Origin: RUG572 sp964386385
GTDB taxonomy: Bacteria > Verrucomicrobiota > Kiritimatiellia > RFP12 > UBA1067
Assembly (NCBI GenBank): GCA_964386385.1
Contig: CAYLRN010000004.1
Location: 62,001 to 126,000, forward strand
Length of the DNA: 64,000 bases
Direction: 5' to 3'
Part shown: positions 23,920 through 33,100 of the stretch, piece after piece
Layout: each line of letters starts with the position of its first letter
Position numbering within the stretch: the first letter of the stretch is position 1
Made by a program: the position numbers and the translations under genes
The notes under the pieces: model-generated
Told to the model about the DNA's origin: nothing
Database searches by the model: none
Seen by the model: only the letters and a program-made list of their open reading frames with translations

Positions 23920-25839
23920 TCACTTCTCGCCCGGGATCTTCTCGTGCGGGCCGTACTCGACGGGGAACCAGGTGCGGCAGGCGTTGCCGGGCTCCCAGAG
24001 GTTCGCGGCGGAGGCGTAGTCGCAGAAGTGGATCGTCGGGAACGTGTGCCCTTCCGGGTTCTCGTGGTGCGAGCCGACGGGGAGGGATGCGGTGAACGCC
24101 ATCCAGATGTCCTCGCTCGGGCTGCGGGCCGGCGTGAACGCTGGCGGATTTTCGGGACGCACGGCGCCGCTGCGGAAGACCTCGTCGATCGGGCCGTCGT
24201 TGAAGCGCGTGTCGCGCGCAAGCGCGATCGGGCCGCGGGAGAACGCCACGTAGTGGTCGAGCGTGTGGACCTGGACGGCCATGTCGAAATAGACGTCGAC
24301 CACGTCGCCGATCGTCCATTCGCGGGAGAGGTTGCAGTACGTGCCGGGCCTGACGTCCTTGACGGGCTGTCCGTTGACCTTGACCGACGTGTTGCGGCTC
24401 CATGCGGGAATGCGCAGCGCGAGCGTGAACGGTCCCTTCTCGACCGTGTGGTTCGTCAGGCGCACGTAGCCGGTCTTCGGATAGACCGCGTAGGACTCGA
24501 AGACGACCTCCCTGCCGCTCTTCGGAAGCCTGATCTTCTGCTTGCCGGAGGCGTAGAAGTTCATGATCGCCGTGTCCCCGCTTGCCTGGAAGAGGGCGCG
24601 GAGGAACGCGAGGAAGCCGCGGGGGCCGTTCGCGTTGCAGCAGTTCGTGTGCATGTAGCAGTGGTGGTGGCCGCGGTAGCGGTAGCCGTTGAGCGGCGTG
24701 TAGGCGGCGAACTCGTCGCCCTGGCGGTTGAGGGAGGCGAGGTAGATGTTGTAGAACGCCTTTTCAAGCTCGTCCGCGTACTTCGGATTGCCGGTGATCG
24801 TCAGGAGCGTCTCCACGAAGCGCATCCACGTGGTGACGACGCACGTCTCCTGGAGGCGCGTGTAGGGGAGGTGCTGCTTCTTCGCGCCGTGGAACCAGGC
24901 CTCGGACGCCGCGCTGCCGCCGGCGACGTTGATCTCGTCGCGGATGATCTGGTCGCAGGTGGCGATGGCCGCGTCGAGGAGGTCCTTGCGCCCGGTGGCC
25001 TGCGAGTACTCGATCAGGCCCTGGTAGCAGCTCATCATCTCGTAGGCCTTCCAGCGGTTGTGCTTCATCACGTAGCCGCCGTGCGTGTCGGCCTTGTTCC
25101 CGTAGCCGTTGCGGTCCGCAACGGAAATGCCCTTGAGCGCGAGGTCGAGAAGGCGCGGGCCGTCCTCGGCCTCGGTCATGTCCTTGACGAGATACGTGGC
25201 GAAGTCGAGGTACTTTTTGTCCTTCGTGCGGTTGTAGAGCCACATGACGGGCTCCAGAATGGACGAGCTGGCGAATCCGCACCAGTTGCCCGTCTGGTAG
25301 AGCCGGCGGCCGCGGGCGCCGCCGGGGCCGAGCTGGGAGATCACGTAGTCGCACACGCGACGCGCGGCCTCAAGGGCCTTTTTGCCCTGCGCCGTCTCAG
25401 GCTGTCCGTCGTAGTAGTGCAGAAGTCCCATGATCGTGTACTTCATGCCCCAGACGTCCCAGCCCTCGCCGCAGCGAAGCTCGTCGGGGTAGTTGCCGAT
25501 GTAGCCGCTGGGTTCCTGGCTCTTGAGGATGTTGGCGAGACCCGCGTCGATCTGCCTCTTCAGCTGCGCGTTCTGCGTGTACGTCCAGAACGGCACTGCG
25601 GCGTGCATGTACTTGCCCCAGAATTCGGTCTGCCACCAGTTCCGGCGTTCCGTCTTCTCCAGGAACGGCGCGGTGATGTATTCCGTGTCCGTCGCCAGAA
25701 GATGGTTGTCCAGCATCGTCCGGAGGCGCTCGCCCATCGGGCCCTTCAGCGTGACGTCGCCGTACGGGGCCACCACGTTCGCGGCGAAGAGGCCGAAGCC
25801 CGCCAGGGCCGCAGTTGAAAGAATCGTTCGCTTCATCAT
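23920..25839 (-). CDS. secreted GH127 beta-L-arabinofuranosidase-like protein (DUF1680)
   Basis: This 639-residue protein has an N-terminal signal peptide (about 1-20) and the all-helical GH127 barrel (YPDELRCGEGWDVWGMKY, GNWCGFASSSILEPVMWLY). The zinc-cysteine active site is recognisable: QETCVVTTW (Glu331, Cys333) and TNCCNANGPRGF (Cys400, Cys401), equivalent to the Glu/Cys set of characterised beta-L-arabinofuranosidases. C-terminal beta domains follow. It should remove beta-L-arabinofuranosyl groups, or a related sugar, from plant glycans or glycoproteins. It follows the CE15 esterase by 41 bases and has a strong AAGGAAGGGA ribosome site. Confidence 0.92.
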   Translation of the reverse strand: MMKRTILSTAALAGFGLFAANVVAPYGDVTLKGPMGERLRTMLDNHLLATDTEYITAPFLEKTERRNWWQTEFWGKYMHAAVPFWTYTQNAQLKRQIDAGLANILKSQEPSGYIGNYPDELRCGEGWDVWGMKYTIMGLLHYYDGQPETAQGKKALEAARRVCDYVISQLGPGGARGRRLYQTGNWCGFASSSILEPVMWLYNRTKDKKYLDFATYLVKDMTEAEDGPRLLDLALKGISVADRNGYGNKADTHGGYVMKHNRWKAYEMMSCYQGLIEYSQATGRKDLLDAAIATCDQIIRDEINVAGGSAASEAWFHGAKKQHLPYTRLQETCVVTTWMRFVETLLTITGNPKYADELEKAFYNIYLASLNRQGDEFAAYTPLNGYRYRGHHHCYMHTNCCNANGPRGFLAFLRALFQASGDTAIMNFYASGKQKIRLPKSGREVVFESYAVYPKTGYVRLTNHTVEKGPFTLALRIPAWSRNTSVKVNGQPVKDVRPGTYCNLSREWTIGDVVDVYFDMAVQVHTLDHYVAFSRGPIALARDTRFNDGPIDEVFRSGAVRPENPPAFTPARSPSEDIWMAFTASLPVGSHHENPEGHTFPTIHFCDYASAANLWEPGNACRTWFPVEYGPHEKIPGEK

Positions 25840-25880
25840 GTCCCTTCCTTTTTCTGCTTCTCCACTTCAGGTGGGAGATT

Positions 25881-26951
25881 CTATTTCATGTGCCTGTCCG
25901 CGAAGTCCATGTACTTCTCCCAGTCGTATGGGGTCAGCTTGTGCCTGCCTTCGCGAAGATGGTATCCCATGCGCTCCGGGCAGCCGTAGGCCTCCCAGAC
26001 GTCGTGCGCGCGCGTCCACGCCTCCTTCTCGGCGGGCGGTCCCGCCCAGGGGTCTTCCGATGCGCTTGCGACGTAGCAGAGGCGCGGCGCGATGAGGCGG
26101 AGAAGGTCGTCCGAGTCGCGCTCTATCTCCGCGTCACGGCCGATCCACTTCGCGTAGTTCGGGCAGAACCAGTTGGGGAAGTTGTGGAGGATCTGGCCGA
26201 TGTGCTCGCTCTTCGGGCAGTCGTAGTTGTTGAGCTTCGCGCCGCCGCAGCCGGAGTTGTTGGAAATGCCCATCGCGAAACGCGTGTCCTGCGCCGCCGC
26301 CCAGAGCGCGGTCTTGCCGCCGCGCGAATGGCCGATGACGGCGACGCGCCTGGCGTCCAGTTCCGGGCGCGTCTCGATCCAGTCCATGACGCGGCTGAAG
26401 CCCCAGGCCCAGGCTCCGATCGTGCCCCAGCCCGTCGCCGTGCGCTCTACGTCACGCGATGCCGGATCGCCGGTCGCCTGCCAGGCGATCACGCCGTCCG
26501 CCCATCGGGCGAGGTCCTTCGAGTAGAGCGCGGCGTTCGGGCAGACGTTGTTGAAGTTCCACGTCACGTAGGCGTAGCCGCGCGCCGTGATCGCGTTCGT
26601 CGGAATGCCGTCGTATACCGTGGGCGCGTATGGCGGCTTCGACGCGCAGGTATGGTCGCCGAAGACGAAGACGGGAACGGGGCGGTCCTTCGACGCGCCC
26701 GCCGGAAGGGCGAGCGTTACGTCGATGCGGATCTTCCCGCCCGCGAACGACACGCTGCGCTCGCCGATCGTCTCGTCCGCCGGACGCCCGATCGGCGTCC
26801 GGCCGAACTGGTTGTCCTCGAACCAGCGCAGGACCGCCGCGCGGTCGCGCTCCTCCCACGCCCTGACGCGGGCGTCGTCGCGCCCCGCCGCGCGGGAAAA
26901 CGCGGCGGACAGGCACAGAACGCCGCAGATGGCCATGATGCTGTTTTTCAT
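25881..26951 (-). CDS. secreted CE15 glucuronoyl esterase-like hydrolase
   Basis: The 356 residues begin with a signal peptide (1-22). The alpha/beta-hydrolase core has the nucleophile Ser209 in GHSRGGKTALWAA, close to the GCSRxGK motif of family CE15, then NNSGCGGAKLNNYD and FPNWFCPNYAKW. The C-terminal catalytic His is in LREGRHKLTPYDW. Bacterial CE15 enzymes split ester bonds between glucuronoxylan and lignin. With the GH127 enzyme downstream this suggests breakdown of arabinoxylan-like plant material. A TGCTATAAT box ends 7 bases before the ATG, predicting a leaderless operon message. Confidence 0.87.
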   Translation of the reverse strand: MKNSIMAICGVLCLSAAFSRAAGRDDARVRAWEERDRAAVLRWFEDNQFGRTPIGRPADETIGERSVSFAGGKIRIDVTLALPAGASKDRPVPVFVFGDHTCASKPPYAPTVYDGIPTNAITARGYAYVTWNFNNVCPNAALYSKDLARWADGVIAWQATGDPASRDVERTATGWGTIGAWAWGFSRVMDWIETRPELDARRVAVIGHSRGGKTALWAAAQDTRFAMGISNNSGCGGAKLNNYDCPKSEHIGQILHNFPNWFCPNYAKWIGRDAEIERDSDDLLRLIAPRLCYVASASEDPWAGPPAEKEAWTRAHDVWEAYGCPERMGYHLREGRHKLTPYDWEKYMDFADRHMK

Positions 26952-26958
26952 GGACTTG

Positions 26959-26967
26959 ATTATAGCA
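26959..26967 (-). promoter_or_regulatory. extended -10 of CE15-GH127 operon (leaderless)
   Basis: The minus strand reads TGCTATAAT, ending 7 bases before the ATG at 26951. Confidence 0.55.
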
Positions 26968-26999
26968 CAACTGCGGCGCTGGCGGGGAGGGCGATCCGC

Positions 27000-29642
27000 C
27001 TAGCGGAGGATCACCATCGTGCCGTGGGCGGTGTCCACGGCAAGCCGGCCGTCGCGGACGGACACGCGGCTCGCCGTCGACCGGACGCCGTTCACCACGA
27101 CCGTCCACGTCTTCAAATTCTCCTCGCCCGCAACCGTCCGCAGTTCAAGGCCGGTGTCGACGCTCGCGCGGAGACGTCCCGCCGCGTCTACGGGCGCGTT
27201 CACGAGATGCAGGACGCCGTTCGGCGCGGGGACGAACTTCGTGATCGCGCCCGCGCCACGCCCGAAGTCGACCTTGAGCGCGTTGAAGGCGACGTTCTCC
27301 TCCCGCAGCTCGTCCATGTCCAGGACGGCGCCCGCGTCCACCTGCACGGCCCCGTACGTGGTGAACTTCCACTCCGCGTTCTTCGCGGAGAAGAGGTAGG
27401 GGACGTGCGCGTTGTAGGTGTAGTTGAACTGCGCGCTCAGCCGCGGGCCTTCGGTGGTCGTGGTAAACGTCTGGTTGGAGCGGACGTCCATGACCTCCCA
27501 GTCCACGCCGTTCGGACTGGACTCGAGCGTCCAGTCCGTCGCGTGCGGCTTGTCCGCGCCGTCCGCGTTCACGCAGCGGCGCAAGGCGTAGGACGCCGGC
27601 GCGTTGTCCTTCCAGGACTTCTTCACGCGCCACGCCACGGTCTCCCACGTCTCCGGGACGTCGGGGCGTATGACGGAGTTCGTGAAGAGGACGCCGCTCG
27701 ACCAGTCGGTGATGTGCGCCGAAGCCTGGTTCGTCGCCGGCAGGTCGTAGCAGTTCACCTTCCAGCCGTCCCTGTTGACCCTGACGAACGTCACCACCCC
27801 GGCATCCGCCGTGCCGCCGCCGAGGATCGGGCGTCCCTGCGCGCCCGGGTAGAGCGCTTTGTAGATATTGAAGCTCCACTTCATCACGGGCTTCGCGGAC
27901 GAGACGAAGCCCTCCGCGAGGTCGGCCGCCGCCGTGCCGTCCTCCGCGCCGGTCGCGGCGCCCATGCACTGCAGACCGTCCGGCGAGAACATTCCGATCG
28001 ACCCAAGCATGAGCGTGACGTCGCGGGAGAACTCCGGCACGGACGCATCCGTGAAATGGCGGGAGTCCACCATCGCCTTCCTCACGACGAAGCGCCACCA
28101 GTCGTTCGTGCAGACGCATCCGCCCATCCGCAGGACACCGCCCTTCACGTGAATGGGCGTCCCCTTCGCGTCCGCCACCGTCGCGCAAGTCACAAGCCCC
28201 ACGCCCTCCTTCACGAGTGGGACGTCCGGCGCCGTCGCGTAGACCGCCGCCATCTCGTTCGTCTGCGCGGACGCCGGAATCACCACCGCCACGTCCGCGT
28301 TCGGCCCAAGCAGCCAGTTCTCGACCTCAAGCGTCGCATTTGGCGCAATGCGGACTGTTGCGTTCGTCACGGCGAACGTCTTCACGCGGTTTGCCGTGCC
28401 GGCGCGGAAGTCGACACCACCGCCCGTCACGGAGAGCGCACGGACCGTCGCGTTCGAGAGCGTAAGCGTCCCCGCGCCGGTCTTGACGCAGGAAATCTCC
28501 GCGTTCGTGACGGCGCCGGCGAGAACGCCGTCAGCGTCTCCCTCGCCGAACGTCAGCGTCGTGCCGGCGGGCGCCTCCAGCAAGACGCCCTCCCCGAGGT
28601 CCAGTCCGTTCAGCATCTGCGACGTCTTCTTCAGTTTCAGCGTCAGCGCGAAGTCCGCGTCCGGCCACGTGCGCGCGACGACGTTCCCCGTCTGCGGGCC
28701 GTGCGGCAGGACGTCCGCCTCTTCGACGGCAAATGCCATGTCCTTGTCCGGCTTCGTGAACGGCCCTATCACCAGGTCGCCCGCGTGGTCCCAGACGACG
28801 TTCGTCGTGTTGAGCGTGGCGGCGGCATGGCGTCCCGGCTCCAGACGGACGTCGCAGTCGCCTTCGAAGCGGACGCACCCCTTCGGCGCCGTGTTCGCGA
28901 CGAAGAGGCTCCATCCCCAGCCATACCATCCCTGGATCCTGACCGGCGCATTCGCGCCGCCGGCGAAGACCAGATCGCCGCCCGCCGCCGGAAGGCGCGC
29001 CACCGCCCGGCTTGCGAAGAGGGTGAGCGTTCCGGCATTGCCGACGTCGCCCTCCCTGTTCTCGAACGTCACGCGCATGGGCTTGGCGTTCTCGTTGCGC
29101 AGTTCGTGGACGGAGAGCTCGCTGCGCGAGCCGATGCGGACGACGTCGAAGACGGCGGCGTCCGTCTGCGCCTTTTCCGCAAGGCGGACCTGCCGCATGA
29201 GGACGCCGGCGCCCGCGTCGCCGACGGCGTCCGTGGCGTGGAGCCAGAGACGTCCGTTTCCGCCCCTCTCGCCAAACGACATGTCGCCGACAAGGCCGTG
29301 TCCGTTGCTGAAGAAACTCTTCAGTTCCGACTTCTGCACCTCAAGCGTGGAGTCGTCGCCCGCGTCAGGGCCGACGGAGACGGGGACGTCGGCGCTGGTC
29401 GCATTTCCGTCGTCGTCGAGATTGAAGAGAAAGAGATGCGAATAGCGGCTGCCGAGGCAGACCGTCAGGTCGCCGTGCACCGTCATGCTCGTGTTCGTCC
29501 TCCCGGCGCATTCCGATCCGAGCACGACCGCTTCGCCACGCGGCACGACGAGATCCGGCGCCCAGACCGTCTCCGCCCGCGCCGTTCCAAGGGCGAGGCC
29601 AGCCGCCACGCCAAACGCACATCCTGCAACCGCAACTTTCAT
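27000..29642 (-). CDS. large secreted autotransporter-like beta-strand protein
   Basis: This 880-residue protein has a signal peptide ending at ARA-E (residue 23). The body is Val/Thr/Gly-rich with repeats of the GTLTL/GGVL type (KTGAGTLTLSNATVRAL), as in autotransporter-associated beta-strand proteins. Residues about 510-760 form a less repetitive region with ATDWTLESSPNGVDWEVMDVR, like discoidin/F5-8-type carbohydrate-binding domains of this group. No outer-membrane barrel is visible. The last residues, DGRLAVDTAHGTMVILR, match the end of the 1947-residue protein at 30152 (DGRLVLVNLKPGCTVLILR). The start has an AAAGGA site 9 bases upstream. Function is unknown; it may be a surface glycan-binding protein. 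Confidence 0.85.
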   Translation of the reverse strand: MKVAVAGCAFGVAAGLALGTARAETVWAPDLVVPRGEAVVLGSECAGRTNTSMTVHGDLTVCLGSRYSHLFLFNLDDDGNATSADVPVSVGPDAGDDSTLEVQKSELKSFFSNGHGLVGDMSFGERGGNGRLWLHATDAVGDAGAGVLMRQVRLAEKAQTDAAVFDVVRIGSRSELSVHELRNENAKPMRVTFENREGDVGNAGTLTLFASRAVARLPAAGGDLVFAGGANAPVRIQGWYGWGWSLFVANTAPKGCVRFEGDCDVRLEPGRHAAATLNTTNVVWDHAGDLVIGPFTKPDKDMAFAVEEADVLPHGPQTGNVVARTWPDADFALTLKLKKTSQMLNGLDLGEGVLLEAPAGTTLTFGEGDADGVLAGAVTNAEISCVKTGAGTLTLSNATVRALSVTGGGVDFRAGTANRVKTFAVTNATVRIAPNATLEVENWLLGPNADVAVVIPASAQTNEMAAVYATAPDVPLVKEGVGLVTCATVADAKGTPIHVKGGVLRMGGCVCTNDWWRFVVRKAMVDSRHFTDASVPEFSRDVTLMLGSIGMFSPDGLQCMGAATGAEDGTAAADLAEGFVSSAKPVMKWSFNIYKALYPGAQGRPILGGGTADAGVVTFVRVNRDGWKVNCYDLPATNQASAHITDWSSGVLFTNSVIRPDVPETWETVAWRVKKSWKDNAPASYALRRCVNADGADKPHATDWTLESSPNGVDWEVMDVRSNQTFTTTTEGPRLSAQFNYTYNAHVPYLFSAKNAEWKFTTYGAVQVDAGAVLDMDELREENVAFNALKVDFGRGAGAITKFVPAPNGVLHLVNAPVDAAGRLRASVDTGLELRTVAGEENLKTWTVVVNGVRSTASRVSVRDGRLAVDTAHGTMVILR

Positions 29643-29691
29643 TCCGCCATCCTTTCATTGTCATCCGCGCTCCAATTCGCAGAACGCAACA

Positions 29692-29719
29692 ATTATATCC
29701 ATTTTTTTTTTCTGCGCAA
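29692..29719 (-). promoter_or_regulatory. promoter of autotransporter-like gene with A10 spacer
   Basis: On the minus strand TTGCGC (29714-29719) and TATAAT (29692-29697) are 16 bases apart, and the spacer contains an A10 run. The leader is about 43 bases with a ribosome site. Confidence 0.55.
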
Positions 29720-29757
29720 TCGCATTTGCAGGCCTTTTGCGACATCAACCTCCTGCG

Positions 29758-30045
29758 GCGGCGGGGCGGGACGCCCCGCCCTGCCGGAAACGCATTGCCA
29801 TGCGCATATGAACCGCATTGCCGTTCGCAACGGCGGGGCGGGACGCCCCGCCCTACCGATTCGCCGTTCGGCGCCTCAGCAACACCATTCGTCTGCCCAT
29901 CGGTAGGGCGCGACGTCCCGTCGCGCCGTTCCGCCGGGTGCGGCGGCGGGGCGGGATGCCCCGCCCTGCCGGAAACGCTTTGCGTGCGCCCATGATGAGA
30001 CAAGACCGCGGTGCGACGGTCGCGCAGGAGCGCGACCCTCCCTTT
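29758..30045. repeat. cluster of palindromic repeats between divergent surface-protein genes
   Basis: The 509-base gap (29643-30151) contains family A units at 29758-29785, 29831-29857 and 29943-29970 (each with GGGACGCCCC or GGGATGCCCC at its centre). It also contains a variant unit at about 29903-29930 (GGTAGGGCGCGACGTCCCGT) and an inverted family B unit at about 30018-30044. Apart from the two promoters no gene is seen. Confidence 0.85.
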
Positions 30046-30070
30046 TCCACAGGCCTCCCCTTTCGGTGGA

Positions 30071-30098
30071 TTGACTGGGGGAAAAATATAGATATAAT
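30071..30098 (+). promoter_or_regulatory. strong promoter of giant surface protein
   Basis: TTGACT (30071-30076) and TATAAT (30093-30098) are separated by 16 bases rich in A. The predicted leader is about 47 bases before the ATG at 30152, with CAGGAG as ribosome site. Confidence 0.7.
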
Positions 30099-30151
30099 AT
30101 GTGTCGTTGCATTTTTGCATTCACGGGACATTTGTTTTCAGGAGACGCCGT

Positions 30152-33100
30152 ATGTTGACAAAGAACGTTTTTCCGCTTGAAGCGGGGACGCGCCTGGCGG
30201 GGCGCGTTTTCCTGTTCTGCGCCGCGTGCGCGGCCCTTGCCGCCGCGGGCGAGCCGTACGTCGAGGGGACGGGCGCGCAGGCCGTCGTGACGGACTTCCA
30301 CGTCAGCCCCGGCACGAAGATCGTCTGCGACTTCGCATTCACGTCCGCCTCGCCCGTGCAGCAGCGCGTATTCGGCGTAGACAAGGACAACGCCACCACG
30401 CTCTCCTGCTCCCTCTACATCAACGGCGGCGGCGGCTACTCGTGGGCTTTCTGCGACGGCAACGGCAACTGGACGCCGTTCAGCGCGAACAACGAGATGA
30501 AGGCCTCGACCGACCGCTGGACGGCGACGCTGGACAGCCCGAACAACGTCGCCAGCCTCTGCAGCGACTCCACGAACATCGTGCAGACGATCGGGACGAC
30601 GCGCACGCGCGCCTGCAGTCTTCCGATGACGCTCATGGCAACGGTCTGCGACACCGACGGGACGCAGTTCCAGAACTACGGCAAGGTCCGCATCTACTCC
30701 TTCTCCGTCTCCGAATGCGGCGAGCCGGTCATGAACCTCGTCCCGCGCATCTACAAGGGCGAGGGCGTCTTCTACGACACCGTCTCCCGCCGCGTCTTCG
30801 GCTCCTCCACTTCCACGCCGCTCGTGGCGGGCGACGACTGCGAGGAGCTGGCGGAGGAGGACGTCGCCGCGCCTGTCGCCGACCTCGTCCTTTCCGACGC
30901 CGCCGGCGGAGTCCATGTCGCGGCCGCGAACGCCCGCCACGCCAACGTCGTCTTCACCGATACGGCCGGCGTCTACACGGTCTCCGGCGGCCCGATCGCC
31001 ATCTCCGGCAACGTCCGCAACGAGAGCGCCGCGGCGCAGACCGTTTCCGCGCCGCTGGCCGCGTCGGGGCCGCTGACTCCCCTTCTCGGCGGCGGTCTCT
31101 CGCTTTCCGACGTCGCCGGCGGCTCGCTCTTCGCCCCGGTCGGCACGAACGTCTCCGCCACGCTGAACGGAAACTGCGTCTTTCGCGGCGGCCTCTCGCT
31201 CAAGGGCAATCCGACGGTCGTCTCGCCACGCGTCTACGCGACGAGCGGCTTCAGCAAGGACCTCTCCGGGAAGTCCGACTCGTCCGTACAGGTGACGTAC
31301 ACGCTGCGGAGCGCGGGGACGGCGGCGTTCGGCGGGGGGCTGGAGGATCACACGGGCGGCCAGCGCGGCGACGTGATCCTGCTGGACGGCAGCTTCACGT
31401 TCGGCGGCAACGTCCAGCCGAACGGCAACGACGGCTATCTCGTCTTCAGGGGCGGCGCCTCGCAGGTCGGCGGCCTCGACTGGGACAGCTCGCGCGGCTA
31501 CAACTCCCGGCTCCACGTCGAATCCGGCGCATCGCTCGTCTGCGCCGGCGACGCGCTGCACCGCAACAGCTACGGACTCCACTACTACGTTGACGGAGAG
31601 TTCACCGTCAATGGAACGCTCACGTTCGCGGCCTCCAACTGCCGGCTCGTCTCCTCCGCCGGCACGGGCGTCGTCAACGTCCGGAAGATGAAGGCCGCCG
31701 GCATGGCGGAGAAGATCTCCGTCTCCGCGCTGAACGTCGGCCCCGGCGGCTTTTATGGCGCTTCCACGCCAATCGGCGCGATCGAACTGGGCGCGTGGAC
31801 CGGCGACTTCACGGTCGGCGGCTCCCCGGTCTTCACCGGCACCACGCTGCGCGCGGCGACGCCCGGCGGAGCGCCGGCGCGGATCACGCTGGAGGGAGCG
31901 CCCGTCGCGTCGGGAACGCTGACGAAGACCGGCGCGGGCGAACTCGCGCTCGCGGCCGTCTCCTACCCCGGACTGACGGGGACGCTGGCGGTCAGGGAGG
32001 GAACGCTCGCCTTCACCGCCTCGACGGAGCTTGACGCGGCGGTGGAGATTTCGGACGGCGCCGGCGTCAGGGTCGCGGCGGGCAGAACGGCCGCACTGCG
32101 GTCGGCCTCGTTCGCCGGCGCGGCGACGCTCGCGTTCGGCGCGGCGCCCGCGCAGACCGGCGCGCTCTCCCTGCCGGCAGGCTCCCTATCGTCCGCGACG
32201 GCCGTCCTCGTCCGCATCGACGGCATCGCCCCGACGGCGGGGACGACTGCGACGCTCGTCTCGGGCGCCGGCATTTCCGGCGCGGACCTTGCGAAGTTCA
32301 GCCTTGCAATGCCGGAAGGCGCGGAGGGCGAACTGTCCGTGCAGGATGGAAGCCTCGTCTTGAGCGTACGGACGTCCTCCACGGCGGCGGCGCGCGGGCT
32401 CGTCTGGACCGGCGCGGAATCGGCGGCCTGGGACGCCGCTGCCGCGAACTGGACGGCGAACGGAGCCGCGGCGGTCTTTACCGCATACGACGATGCGTTT
32501 TTCGACGGCACGGACGCGGGCGACGGCCGGGTTGACGTGGCCGAGGGCGGCGTCACGGCCGGCGCCGTGACGTTCGACGCGGACAAGGCCTACTCCGTCG
32601 CGGGCGGAAAGATATCCGGGACCGCCCCCTTCACCATCAGGGGCGGCGCCGAGGTCACGCTCTCCGCGCCGCTTGACGGCCAGACGGTCGTCGTCACGAA
32701 CGGCCTCCTGCGCGTCGGCGCCGCGAACGCCGAGCTGCTTGGCGACGGCGGCGCGTACGTGGAGGTCCGCGACGGCGGCACGTTCGACATCAACGCGACG
32801 ACGAACACGGCCGACGCCATTCTCACGACGTACAACAAGAAGTTCCGCATCGCGGGCAAGGGCTTCAACGGACTTGGCGCGATCAACAACCTGGGCAAGG
32901 ACGGTTCCACCGCGGCGCGCATCCACACGATAGAGCTGGCGGGCGACGCGACGATCTCCGGCGCCACGCGCTGGGACATGCGCGTATATTCGGACGGACA
33001 CAACGCCGGACGTCCGCAGGTCGTCGGCACGAACCACGCGCTGACCGTCAACGGCCCAGGTGGCGGGTACGTCGCCATGGTCGACACGGACGTCGACGTC

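Noticed and set aside
25815..29906. Plus-strand open frame of 1363 codons
   Set aside because: It runs antisense across the CE15 and autotransporter-like genes and both promoter regions. Its composition is Arg/Val/Asp-rich shadow sequence with no family match.
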